Shown: piece after piece, positions 51,501 through 59,226 of the stretch | How positions within the stretch are numbered: the stretch's first letter is position 1 | Layout: each line of letters begins with the position of its first letter | Assembly: GCF_051201015.1 (NCBI RefSeq) | Contig: NZ_JBPEHI010000001.1 | Reading direction: 5' to 3' (one strand) | Length of the DNA stretch: 64,000 nucleotides | Source of the DNA: Petrimonas sulfuriphila | GTDB lineage: Bacteria; Bacteroidota; Bacteroidia; Bacteroidales; Dysgonomonadaceae | The notes under the pieces: generated by a model | The model's input: only the letters and a program-made list of their open reading frames with translations | What the model was told of the DNA's origin: nothing | Databases searched by the model: none | Translations under genes and position numbers: made by a program

Positions 51501-51967
51501 GAAGCCAATGCCTGTACAGCCGGAGCTGAAAGGTGCGAATCCTTCAGAAAAGCAGATAAAGTTTCCACATTGTTGTCAGTTCCTATTTGTCCAAGCTGGC
51601 GGATAACAAAAGCTTTTACTTCATTATCCAGCGATTGGTTCAATGCTTTTCCGAAAGCATTTGCCGCAAGGGCCCGTTTGGCATCATCGTTTGCAACAAA
51701 GTTTGTCCATCCGCTGATGGCATAGTCCAATGCTTCGTTGCTCCGGTTGCCCGGAGGGTTCATTCGTCCGATCAAGTCCAGTAAACCCTGTTCTCCCGTG
51801 GAAACCAGATCGGTCATCGTCCGGTTATATTGAGTTTGATTATCGGCCGGAAGTTGTGCCAGTGCATCCGCAATAATGGTGGCACTTGTTCTGCCCTGCG
51901 GCAGTTGAGCCATTAATGCACCCGTTGCGAGCAGAATGGCTGTTAAAATGGATAGGTATTTTTTCAT
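48581..51967 (-). CDS. Exported HEAT-repeat protein with two DUF1080 domains
   Basis: The 1128-residue protein has a signal peptide (about 1-20). A long alpha-solenoid of HEAT-like repeats follows (about 30-690; blocks such as AVQALASIGSEKANQAIVAAL and KAAISSLAKIGNEQAMLVLAGLL). Two DUF1080 (3-keto-disaccharide hydrolase family, concanavalin-like beta sandwich) domains sit at about 722-922 and 937-1128. The first begins SIFNGKNLDGWKG and has GIYLRGTPQVQIWD; the second begins VLFDGTNLNEWTG and has GIRAPLEGD and GGMELQILD. It is probably periplasmic or on the surface, acting on glycosides or their keto forms. It is the last gene of the minus-strand block. Confidence 0.85.
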   Translation of the reverse strand: MKKYLSILTAILLATGALMAQLPQGRTSATIIADALAQLPADNQTQYNRTMTDLVSTGEQGLLDLIGRMNPPGNRSNEALDYAISGWTNFVANDDAKRALAANAFGKALNQSLDNEVKAFVIRQLGQIGTDNNVETLSAFLKDSHLSAPAVQALASIGSEKANQAIVAALSGNAPDAVKFNIVNALTQTGYSQAEPALLSTLSQNPSAELSNALLTALGSLGSRNALIPLKNAAQKVNYSYQLNNNATASYLSLLKRLTHTDVKLVEKEANGLLNFAIKQNRSDLKVAAAGLLLAIPSTDKNKLLNSALKDGDIAYLARLLNAYPFNNDRKAVERIMKELSPKASAEKQTAIIYWLGDKKVANTANMLANFATSGNKMVQKAAISSLAKIGNEQAMLVLAGLLKSQDDETVLLAKDALSTYKGDISYTLASVFNESGDVGKKAILQLIANRKMESQYNLVYNQMFTGNENVKTEAANTLQYVSTDKNLPDLFTLLEQSDAANVPALQQAVNAALSYLPANEQMKLVSDRMNKSVNKHLYYTALANSGSQKAMEMITKAYNTETGANKNAAFDALTNWKSFNSIYPMLDIARNSKNKNELSKVTDAIVATINKSNETGAIKYLYLREVMQFAQTEKQKNDILRLLGNTGQYQAMLFVAPYMDNVALSENAALAAMNIATNNPAFAGVVTTGILQKVSKTLKNPDAGYQRESIKKYLDENPQDGGFVSIFNGKNLDGWKGLVENPIKRAKMTPKELAAAQVKADAAAKTGWVIENGELLFTGKGDNLCTNKQYGDFEMLVDWKLYPGPEPDAGIYLRGTPQVQIWDTARVNVGAQVGSGGLYNNQQNPSKPLKVADQKVGEWNTFRIKMIGERVSVWLNDELVTDNVVLENYWNRSQPIFPTEQIELQAHGSKVAYRDIFIKEIERPEPFQLPADEKKEGFRVLFDGTNLNEWTGNKKDYVVESGNIVLYPSQNFGGNLYTKEQFDNFIFRFEFMLTPGANNGLGIRAPLEGDAAYGGMELQILDNDAPVYKNLQIYQYHGSVYGVIPAKRGYLKPVGEWNYQEVIADGDRIKVILNGTTILDGNIREASKNGTIDKRDHPGLLNKTGHIGFLGHGSLVKFRNIRIKPLK

Positions 51968-51991
51968 TGTTGTTTAATTTAATTGTTTTAT

Positions 51992-52075
51992 AAGATTGAC
52001 AAAGATTGGTAAAGATAGATGGCGGGCTGCCTATGTTTCAATCTTATTCAATCTAGTTCGACCTTGTTCAATCTA
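51992..52075. repeat. Two facing arrays of 10-nt repeats
   Basis: Array one (51992-52020) has AAGATTGACA, AAGATTGGTA and AAGATAGATG. Array two (52036-52075) has TTCAATCTTA, TTCAATCTAG, TTCGACCTTG and TTCAATCTAA. The units of one array are roughly the reverse complement of those in the other, so the gap between the HEAT-DUF1080 gene and the upstream oxidoreductase gene is an imperfect long inverted repeat. Its last unit contains the stop of the oxidoreductase gene. Confidence 0.6.
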
Positions 52076-53326
52076 AATACTCCACGGCGCACGCATTGGC
52101 TGATCGGATAAGCGATTGGCTTCCTCGTCGTTCACAAAAATCTCTTTCACCGGATCGTATTCGATTGTTCTGTTTAACCGGAGTGCTACGGCACCCATGT
52201 TCACAATAGTAGCGGAACGGTGTCCGTTCAATTCGTTCAAAGCGAATTTCTGTCGGTTGCGTATTGATTCGATGAAATTGGTATTTTGTTCTGTCGGTTC
52301 GGGGAAATCGGCCAGTTTTTTCTGCCAGTCGGGAATGTCGCAGACGAAGTTTCTGTAGACATTTCCGTTTGGCCCGGCAATATAGGGCGTATTAGGCTCA
52401 CCGTAGTCGCCTCCCCACAGAATAATCTGGCAGCCGTCGTCATAGGTGTATGTAATGGAACGCCAGGTACCTACTGCGTCGGGATGTTGTTGAGGAGCAT
52501 CCACTTCTACTTTTACCGGGCTTGTATTGTCTTTTCCTAACAAATACTGAACCGGATCGATATAGTGTTGACCCATATCACCCAGGCCACCGCCGTCGTA
52601 ATCCCAGTATCCGCGGAATGTTCCGTGCACGCGATGTGCATTGTATGGTTTGTAAGGAGCCGGGCCCAACCACATGTCGTAATCGAGTTCTTCGGGAATG
52701 GGTTGCGGTTCAAGATGTGTTTTTCCTACCCAGTAGAATTTCCAGTCAAAACCGGTATGTTTGCTGATAGTAACTTTTAACGGCCAGCCGAGAAGTCCGC
52801 TGTCGACAAGCTTTTTGAGTGGCTTTACCGGCGTGCCCAGTCCATAAAACGGGTCTTTGAACCGGAACCATGTATTCAACCTGAATATATTTCCGTATTG
52901 CTGAATGGCTTCAACAACACGCTTGCTTTCGCCGATAGTTCTGGTCATCGGCTTTTCGCAGAAAATATCTTTTCCTGCTTTGGCTGCTTCTACCGACATA
53001 ATCCCGTGCCAGTGGGGCGGAGTCGCAATATGCACAATATCCACATTTTTGTCGAGGATAAGCTCACGAAAGTCGTGATAGAGGCTGATGTTGTCTTTTA
53101 CCAGGGCTGCGGCCTGGTTAAGGTGGTTCTTATCGACATCGCACATGGCTACAACGCGCGTCTTGTCATAAGAAATGTGTCCGCGACCCATTCCGCCTAC
53201 GCCGATAATACCTTTTGTCAGTTCATCGCTGGGTGCGACAAACCCTTTCCCCAATACATTTCGGGGAACCACAGTGAGAAGCGTTACCCCACCGAGGGTT
53301 TTTAAAAATTGTCTTCTGGAGGTCAT
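52073..53326 (-). CDS. Exported Gfo/Idh/MocA-family oxidoreductase
   Basis: The 417-residue NAD(P)-dependent dehydrogenase-fold protein has a Tat-like signal (TSRRQFLKTLGG). The nucleotide-binding loop reads IIGVGGMGRGH, followed by VVAMCDVD, and the catalytic-lysine motif is CEKPMTRT. The C-terminal sheet domain contains GGLGDMGQHYIDPVQYLLG, with a possible catalytic His. Exported members of this family oxidise or reduce sugar ring positions, often C3, in the periplasm with tightly bound cofactor. Context with DUF1080 proteins supports a role in keto-sugar chemistry. The substrate is unknown. Confidence 0.85.
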   Translation of the reverse strand: MTSRRQFLKTLGGVTLLTVVPRNVLGKGFVAPSDELTKGIIGVGGMGRGHISYDKTRVVAMCDVDKNHLNQAAALVKDNISLYHDFRELILDKNVDIVHIATPPHWHGIMSVEAAKAGKDIFCEKPMTRTIGESKRVVEAIQQYGNIFRLNTWFRFKDPFYGLGTPVKPLKKLVDSGLLGWPLKVTISKHTGFDWKFYWVGKTHLEPQPIPEELDYDMWLGPAPYKPYNAHRVHGTFRGYWDYDGGGLGDMGQHYIDPVQYLLGKDNTSPVKVEVDAPQQHPDAVGTWRSITYTYDDGCQIILWGGDYGEPNTPYIAGPNGNVYRNFVCDIPDWQKKLADFPEPTEQNTNFIESIRNRQKFALNELNGHRSATIVNMGAVALRLNRTIEYDPVKEIFVNDEEANRLSDQPMRAPWSI

Positions 53327-53442
53327 AAATTAAGTTGTAATGTATAATAAAATTAAATTTTGTAAATATAATCAATTTTTGAATATGCTCATCTTTTGTT
53401 GTGACTTGTTAAATACTTTTATTTTCTTTTGAGTTTTTCCGA

Positions 53443-54675
53443 CTAATTCGAGTTCCAGATAACGGCATCGTTTGTTTTTATTCCGTGAGCCGGGAAAGGT
53501 CTTTTTTCATCAAAAGGGTACAGAGCCTCGATATCTTCAATAACGATATTCTGCTCATTTAAAGACCCATCCGGATTAACTGCTTTCGTAACGTCTAACC
53601 CCAGGTGTTTAGCTAAAAAGGGATAAACCGCGACCCGTTTGTTGTAATCGTAACCGTGTTTGTCGGCAGGTAAATGAGCGTTTTCAACGACTTGAAACTT
53701 GCCAAAAAGTCCGTAAATGTACTGAAGGTGAGGGTATTCAACAGAAGGAGTGTTTTTTGTCCAGTCATCACCGTCAGAAACCACCAACATTGGTCGCGGA
53801 GCAGCGCAGGCTGCAATTTCTACATTATTGGTTTGGAAATTATCTGTTTTGTGAATCTGCATACCGCTTTCACAAACGCATCCACCAAAAAAATGGGCAG
53901 AGACCTGAACTACGGGGACAGAAACCGCAATTCTGTCATCGACAGCCGTGAGTAAGAATGCTTGCGTGCCGCCGCCCGAAGCTCCGGTAATGGCAATCCT
54001 TTCCGGATCGGCACCGATGGAAAGTAAAAAATCGATGCTTCGGATGCTGTTCCAGAGTTGTAATTTCAATGCCTCCGGGTGTTTGTGTATCCATCCATGT
54101 TCCCGTGCCAGTTGTCCATATCCGACCATGTCGTACGCAAAAACCATTGCGCCCATCCTGGCCATAGCTGCAAACCTTTTTTGTGCGTCAGGACGATACC
54201 GACCGTAATCATCAAGCTCTGCCCAGTGTCCGTGCGTATTGAGGATTCCCGGTAAATTTTTAGCAGCGTTTGCCGGTGTATAAAGGCTTCCGGTAACATA
54301 TACTCCAGGCAGACTTTCAAAGGCAACATTTTGTACTTGGTAACCCTCGTAAGTGCGTTTATCTCCGAAAATAGGATTAAGGGGACATTTCTCAGGAAAT
54401 TTTTCCAACCCCGTTCCTTTCAGGATCTGGTTTCTTATCTTTTCCGCGCGTCTTTTCCAATCCTCAGCAGTAGTGTATTCTCTCCGTTGTTTCTCCAGAA
54501 ATTCTTTTCCTTCTGCCTCGGTCCAATAGTATCCAACGCAAAGCATGGTAGAATCCGTTTGTGTTACGTTTACGCAGTTTTTTTTCTCTTTGGATGTACA
54601 GGAATTTACAGCGAGAAGCCCAGTCAGCAAGGATAATAAAAAAAGTCTTTGAATAAGGTTTGTTTTCATTTTCAA
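53443..54675 (-). CDS. Lipoprotein alpha/beta hydrolase (acetyl-xylan-esterase-like)
   Basis: The 410-residue lipoprotein (AVNSC, Cys26) has an alpha/beta-hydrolase domain with GILNTHGHW (oxyanion region), AYDMVGYGQ and the nucleophile elbow GASGGGTQAF (Ser233). The late His is probably in NAHLPADKHGYD. The SGGGTQ elbow and N-terminal extension fit the AXE1/dienelactone-hydrolase-like group often found in polysaccharide loci. The ester substrate is unknown. The adjacent 54697-56754 gene encodes a longer relative with the same elbow, so the two may have arisen by duplication. Confidence 0.75.
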   Translation of the reverse strand: MKMKTNLIQRLFLLSLLTGLLAVNSCTSKEKKNCVNVTQTDSTMLCVGYYWTEAEGKEFLEKQRREYTTAEDWKRRAEKIRNQILKGTGLEKFPEKCPLNPIFGDKRTYEGYQVQNVAFESLPGVYVTGSLYTPANAAKNLPGILNTHGHWAELDDYGRYRPDAQKRFAAMARMGAMVFAYDMVGYGQLAREHGWIHKHPEALKLQLWNSIRSIDFLLSIGADPERIAITGASGGGTQAFLLTAVDDRIAVSVPVVQVSAHFFGGCVCESGMQIHKTDNFQTNNVEIAACAAPRPMLVVSDGDDWTKNTPSVEYPHLQYIYGLFGKFQVVENAHLPADKHGYDYNKRVAVYPFLAKHLGLDVTKAVNPDGSLNEQNIVIEDIEALYPFDEKRPFPAHGIKTNDAVIWNSN

Positions 54676-54696
54676 TGAATAATGATGAAAAAGTTA

Positions 54697-56754
54697 TTAT
54701 TTTCGTAAGAAATCGACGATTTCAGGCTGATTGATTTTATCGGGTTGTTGTTTGTTTTTTGCTGCGAAAATTTTGACCGAGGTATTTGGTAAAAAGGCAA
54801 GCAAGTCTTTCCACTCATAGGAACCAACGCTCCCCGGAACAATAGAGAAAGCGAAAAGAGGATCGTAATATTTCGTTTCTACAAAATAACTGCCCGGAGG
54901 CGGCGGATCCAGCACCGCAATTTTCTTGAAGGTGTTTTTAAATATTGCATGGAGCAAAGATGGAGAAATCAATGTGCCTTCTGTTACAACATTCAGGGTT
55001 GCATCGTTAAAATTGTCGTTACTCGCAACAAATTGCATCATCAAATCAATCGCTTCGGCTTGAACCCCCGGAATGCTTTTTCCTGTTAAATTAGCAATGA
55101 AGATATAGTTAAACGGCACTCCCTGTACAAACCCGTCGCCTCTGAACTCCGGGTCATATAATTCGCCAATACCCGGTAAATCTGCTGAAACAACGACATT
55201 GCCTGCGTTCAGTATATTCATCAGGGTGGGTTCTTCCAGAAGCTTCTCTTTTCCTGAAGGATGATTCCACACCACTACATTCTGTGCTTTCATACCCTCC
55301 TTTTTAATTACATATACGGGAAGAGCATAGTCGTTCTTATCGTTTTCAATAAAGTACTTTTCTACAACGGTCTCTCCTTTTGAGAATTTACCCGTAAAAA
55401 CTGCAGCCGTTAATTTTCTATCAAAATTAATGCCTGCCGTGGTTTTAATTTTATCTTTTACAGAGCTTTGCGGTAAGCTCTTGGCTGAATAATACCGTTG
55501 ATTCAATTCAAAAACAGTGTTGCCTTTTAATGAACTGGCAACTTGTCCTGTAGACGTCGCCCAAAGTTCCTCGTCTTTAAAGAGAGTTACTTCATGATCT
55601 GTTGGATCTCCCGGCAGGTTTAAGAATTTCATGAAAAATGAATTAACTGCCTCCCTGTTTTTTTTTGTTGATTGATGCCCTCCCATATCTTCTACGAACA
55701 GAATGTTGTCAGCAATACCCAGTGCGTTGTATGATTTCTTTGCCTCTTTGAAAGTTTCCCGGGCTCCTTGTTGACTAAAAAAATCGTGTGTAGTCGTTAC
55801 GATCAATGTGGGCTTGGGCGAGCGCATATGCAGCAAATCGGGAATGTCAATTCCCTTTTTGATCGACATATAAGGATTCTGTTCTGCGTCTTGAGGCCCA
55901 ATTGATTGCAGCAACCTCTTGAATGTAGTAATGTAGCATTCGGGGGCGGCTGCGTGTATACGTTCATCGTAGGCAGCTATCAATGCAGTCTGCGTGCCTC
56001 CTCCTGAGCGACCAGTAATGCCTATCCGGTTCATATCCACCTCTTTTCGGGTCTCAAGAAAGTCAACAGCCCGTACGCCGTCCCAAATGAAATAGTCCGA
56101 AATTGAAGATCCTGTCAATAAGGTTTGGATTCCGGCGTAGGAATGCTCGGTCGTAGGCCCTCCAATTTGGGATTTTCCCGTAGTTTCATCCAGGTATTGC
56201 AATCTTTCACCTTGACCGATAGGATCATAGGCGAAAACAATAAATCCTTTTTCTACGAAATTAATTATTGAGCGTTGGTAACCTTCGCTACGAAATCCAT
56301 TGTCCGAATGTCCGGAACAATAGATGATGGCGGGAGCAGGATGCTGTCTTTTCTTCGGGATAAACAGGCATCCAGTCACATAAAATCCGGGATGTGACTC
56401 GAAAATAATCTTTTCTACCGTGAATTTTTCTCTTTCCAACTGACCGGTTATTCGTGTATTCAATGGTGTTTTTTTGAATTTCATCAGTGAAGCCCTGTAC
56501 TTTTGCTTCAGCTCTTTTTGATAGTCAATCCAATCTGCTTTAGTTTGAATGGTTGAAACGTATTCTGAACGTTTGCCGAGCAGGTCTTCAGCTTCATTAT
56601 ACAGTATCCGGTACAACGCCCTGAAGTTGTCCTTATAAACCATCCACTTCCCTTCCCCTTGATTATTAGCAAATGAAGATGGGGAAAAATCTTGTGAGTA
56701 CCCGTAATAGCCAAGAAAGTAAATGAAAAAAAACAGGGTTAATTTGTATTTCAT
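54697..56754 (-). CDS. Large exported alpha/beta hydrolase with duplicated C-terminal domain
   Basis: The 685-residue exported protein (signal about 1-20, ending YYGYS) has a first hydrolase domain with AIIYCSGHSDNGF, AYDPIGQGER, elbow GITGRSGGGTQTAL (Ser250), an acid in VTTTHDFFSQ and His in DMGGHQS. A second segment from about residue 440 (VVEKYFIENDKNDYALPVYVIKK, VVWNHPSGKEKL, VVSADLPGIGEL) repeats the hydrolase core pattern. Its elbow region (VVTEGTLISPSLL) lacks the GxSxG motif, so that half is probably non-catalytic. It lies 21 nt upstream of the smaller paralogue in the same direction. Confidence 0.75.
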   Translation of the reverse strand: MKYKLTLFFFIYFLGYYGYSQDFSPSSFANNQGEGKWMVYKDNFRALYRILYNEAEDLLGKRSEYVSTIQTKADWIDYQKELKQKYRASLMKFKKTPLNTRITGQLEREKFTVEKIIFESHPGFYVTGCLFIPKKRQHPAPAIIYCSGHSDNGFRSEGYQRSIINFVEKGFIVFAYDPIGQGERLQYLDETTGKSQIGGPTTEHSYAGIQTLLTGSSISDYFIWDGVRAVDFLETRKEVDMNRIGITGRSGGGTQTALIAAYDERIHAAAPECYITTFKRLLQSIGPQDAEQNPYMSIKKGIDIPDLLHMRSPKPTLIVTTTHDFFSQQGARETFKEAKKSYNALGIADNILFVEDMGGHQSTKKNREAVNSFFMKFLNLPGDPTDHEVTLFKDEELWATSTGQVASSLKGNTVFELNQRYYSAKSLPQSSVKDKIKTTAGINFDRKLTAAVFTGKFSKGETVVEKYFIENDKNDYALPVYVIKKEGMKAQNVVVWNHPSGKEKLLEEPTLMNILNAGNVVVSADLPGIGELYDPEFRGDGFVQGVPFNYIFIANLTGKSIPGVQAEAIDLMMQFVASNDNFNDATLNVVTEGTLISPSLLHAIFKNTFKKIAVLDPPPPGSYFVETKYYDPLFAFSIVPGSVGSYEWKDLLAFLPNTSVKIFAAKNKQQPDKINQPEIVDFLRK

Positions 56755-56827
56755 AATATTTTGATATTTTTTTCCAAGTTTTCGTTTGCTTTAACTAATG
56801 ATGATCTCCATTTTCTTGTATACTGGT

Positions 56828-56837
56828 TGACTAGTCA
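56828..56837. promoter_or_regulatory. 10-bp palindrome upstream of the large hydrolase gene
   Basis: TGACTAGTCA is a perfect palindrome in the 118-nt gap between the small DUF1080 gene and the large hydrolase gene. It may be an operator, but is short enough to be chance. Confidence 0.2.
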
Positions 56838-56872
56838 CAGTTGAGCCCTGTCCAGAAATTGATTTTTTTGGT

Positions 56873-57586
56873 TCAGTCCAATTCTATGATTTGGATATTC
56901 CTGAAATGAATTTCGGAACCTTCTGCCTCCAGGCATATGTATCCCTTTTTTTGTGATGAATTGGTGATCCCGTTTACAAACTTTCCATTAACAGACAACT
57001 TAATGTTCCCGTCAACACACACTACCTCGTAAATATTCCATTCCTTTGTCCCTTTTACCCTGTTTTCTATCGACTTACTCCTTTTGCCCCGTGGATTTTC
57101 AGGGATGATTTCGACTCCTCCAACGCCGAATAATTCACCGTGTACATAAGCGATAGGCGGCTCTACTCCATCGCGGGTATTGAGTCTGATCCATTCCAGA
57201 TCCAACATTTGTACTTCAACACCGTCCGGTAGTCGGTTCTCACCCGGTTGAGCTTTACTCCAGACAAATGTGCCTGAATTTCCACCCGGCGCACGATGGC
57301 TCCATTCAATGTGCATAATAAAGTTTTCGTACTCTTTTTCGCTTCGGATTACTCCAATGGGCAATCCGGTGCATTTCAGAGTTTCCCCACTAACCCTCCA
57401 GGAATCTACTTCGGTATTAACCTGATACCATTTTACCGGCTTAGCGTTTTTAAGCTTTCCTGAAAGGACATCCTTCATGTGTATAGATTTGCCAAATGTT
57501 GCCACTAATTCCTGTGAAGAAGTACGGCTGGTTTTTAATAAGAATACAGAGAGGATAATGCTGATTAATATGACCTGTTTTTTCAT
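56873..57586 (-). CDS. Exported single-domain DUF1080 protein
   Basis: The 237-residue exported protein (signal about 1-24) carries one DUF1080/3-keto-disaccharide-hydrolase-like beta-sandwich. Typical blocks are YENFIMHIEWSHRAPGGNSGTFVWSKA, LPDGVEVQMLDLEW and WNIYEVVCVDGNIKLSVNGKFVNGI. The GNSGxF and VEVQMLD motifs line up with the active-site face in this family. It probably acts on a keto-glycoside made by one of the adjacent oxidoreductases. The unusually long 277-nt upstream gap contains a 13-bp inverted repeat. Confidence 0.8.
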   Translation of the reverse strand: MKKQVILISIILSVFLLKTSRTSSQELVATFGKSIHMKDVLSGKLKNAKPVKWYQVNTEVDSWRVSGETLKCTGLPIGVIRSEKEYENFIMHIEWSHRAPGGNSGTFVWSKAQPGENRLPDGVEVQMLDLEWIRLNTRDGVEPPIAYVHGELFGVGGVEIIPENPRGKRSKSIENRVKGTKEWNIYEVVCVDGNIKLSVNGKFVNGITNSSQKKGYICLEAEGSEIHFRNIQIIELD

Positions 57587-57751
57587 GTTCGAAAATTTAA
57601 ATTATGCTGATAATTTTACTCAACCAATTTGTCTGGTCAGGCTATTTTATCTGCCCATTTCAGGAAGCCAACTGAATAGCCCCAAGGTGCCTAAGTTTTA
57701 TCCGGCAGGAATTGAAATATGTTCGTAATTAACACACGCGAAACTTAAACT

Positions 57752-57851
57752 GAATATTCGGAATTGCCGGTTTACATAAACACACTAGGAGAACTTATTA
57801 AAAATTCATCCTACGATCTATCATTGTAAAACGTGGCTATTCCGAATATTC
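57752..57851. promoter_or_regulatory. Spaced inverted repeat upstream of the DUF1080 gene
   Basis: GAATATTCGGAAT (57752-57764) and ATTCCGAATATTC (57839-57851) are perfect reverse complements separated by 74 nt. Allowing one mismatch the arms extend to 17 nt (adding GCC on the inner side). Each arm contains the self-palindrome GAATATTC. It may be paired regulator sites or a long-loop terminator behind the GH109-like gene. The remaining gap holds no recognisable gene. Confidence 0.45.
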
Positions 57852-57863
57852 TATAACGATTGG

Positions 57864-59216
57864 TCAATGGGCAAATTTCAATCCGCTTAACTGATTCCAG
57901 TCGCCACGGGTGAAATCAGGGATTTTTACAGGCATTCCTCCGTTTAATACAGATTGTTCACTTAACTCAACCAGACAGGACCATTCTGCAGCATCATAAA
58001 CATCCTGATCGAGAGGCAGTCCGTTCCTTAAGCAGTAGATCGGCCGGTAATCCATGATGAAGTCCATGCCGCCGTGGCCGCCCACCTTTTTGGCAAATTC
58101 ACCAATTTCTTTTATGAACGGGTGTTCGTATTGAGTCATTAGCGAGTCAATTTGTGTTTCCGTGAGAAAGCTATGAGCGTTCGGTTCCAGTGCGATCAAC
58201 CCGGTTGGGTATTTCTGAAAAAAACCTTTGGTGCCGCTAATGGTGTGTAGCCTGCTGTAGGGCCGGGGACTTGTAACGTCGTGCTGTATCATTATTGTCC
58301 GCCCTTTTTCGGTTTTTATAACGGTTGTATTCATATCACCGAGCTTATACTCCTGCTTTGCCTGAGCCGAATTTTCACCGAACTTCTCCTTGGCGTATTC
58401 CGTCATTCCAAACTGATTGGAAGAGACGGAAACCAAATAATTCATCTTGTCTCCCCTGTGGATGTTCATCACCTGGCATATCGGACCGAGTCCGTGTGTG
58501 GGGTAGGGGTTGCCTGTATGTGCCGTGTTGAACTTCAATCTCCACATGTCCCAGTAAGCACCGGAACGGAAGTTGCTCTCTCTTAAGTCGTGAATATAGG
58601 CGCCTTCTCCGTGGACAATATTCCCGAAAAGTCCTTGCTGAGCCATATTCAACGTGTTTAATTCAAAGAAGTCATAACAGCAATTCTCTAACATCATGCA
58701 GTGTTTTCTTGTTTTTTCTGCTGTATCGACTAATTGCCAGCACTCTTCGATAGAAGTTGCTGCAGGAACCTCGATGGCAACGTGTTTTCCTTGCTGCATG
58801 GCATATACAGCCATGGGTGTATGGTGGAGCCAGTCGGTACAAATATAGATCAGGTCGATGTCCTTCCGCCGGCATAATTCTTTCCATGCGTTTTCCCCTG
58901 TATATTCGTCAGCAGGCTTAAGTCCTCTTTTTGCCAACGTATTTTGCGATCTTTTCACCTTATCTGCATCTAAATCGCACAGGGCTTTTATCTCCACACC
59001 TTCGATAAATGTGTATCTCCCTACTGCACCGGTACCCCGATTACCTAATCCGATAAACCCCACCCTGACGGTAGGAATGGGATCCACAGCTAACTGCAGT
59101 ACACTCTTTTGTCCTTTTTCACGCGGAGGTTCCGTGTTCTGTGTCTGCCCGGATGGCTGAGCAAAACCGCTCACCGTGAAAATCAGGGCTAAAAACAATA
59201 TATTGAAATGTTTCAT
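57864..59216 (-). CDS. GH109-like Gfo/Idh/MocA-fold glycosidase
   Basis: The exported protein of about 450 residues has a Sec-type signal (ending SGFAQP). The NAD-binding loop VGFIGLGNRGTGAV, the block CTDWLHHTPMAVYAMQQGKHVAIEVPAATS, LENCCYDFFELNTLN, TGNPYPTHGLGP and the C-terminal GGHGGMDFIMDYR match family GH109, whose founder is an NAD-dependent alpha-N-acetylgalactosaminidase using a redox-elimination mechanism. The usual EKP lysine is replaced (EVP), as I recall for GH109. Substrate specificity is open. I chose the ATG before KHFNIL; the upstream in-frame extension runs into the preceding gene. Confidence 0.8.
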   Translation of the reverse strand: MKHFNILFLALIFTVSGFAQPSGQTQNTEPPREKGQKSVLQLAVDPIPTVRVGFIGLGNRGTGAVGRYTFIEGVEIKALCDLDADKVKRSQNTLAKRGLKPADEYTGENAWKELCRRKDIDLIYICTDWLHHTPMAVYAMQQGKHVAIEVPAATSIEECWQLVDTAEKTRKHCMMLENCCYDFFELNTLNMAQQGLFGNIVHGEGAYIHDLRESNFRSGAYWDMWRLKFNTAHTGNPYPTHGLGPICQVMNIHRGDKMNYLVSVSSNQFGMTEYAKEKFGENSAQAKQEYKLGDMNTTVIKTEKGRTIMIQHDVTSPRPYSRLHTISGTKGFFQKYPTGLIALEPNAHSFLTETQIDSLMTQYEHPFIKEIGEFAKKVGGHGGMDFIMDYRPIYCLRNGLPLDQDVYDAAEWSCLVELSEQSVLNGGMPVKIPDFTRGDWNQLSGLKFAH

Positions 59217-59226
59217 ACGTTTTTTT

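Noticed and set aside
53443..56754. The two hydrolase genes as one frameshifted gene
   Set aside because: Each has its own export signal and full catalytic core; they are paralogues, not halves of one protein.
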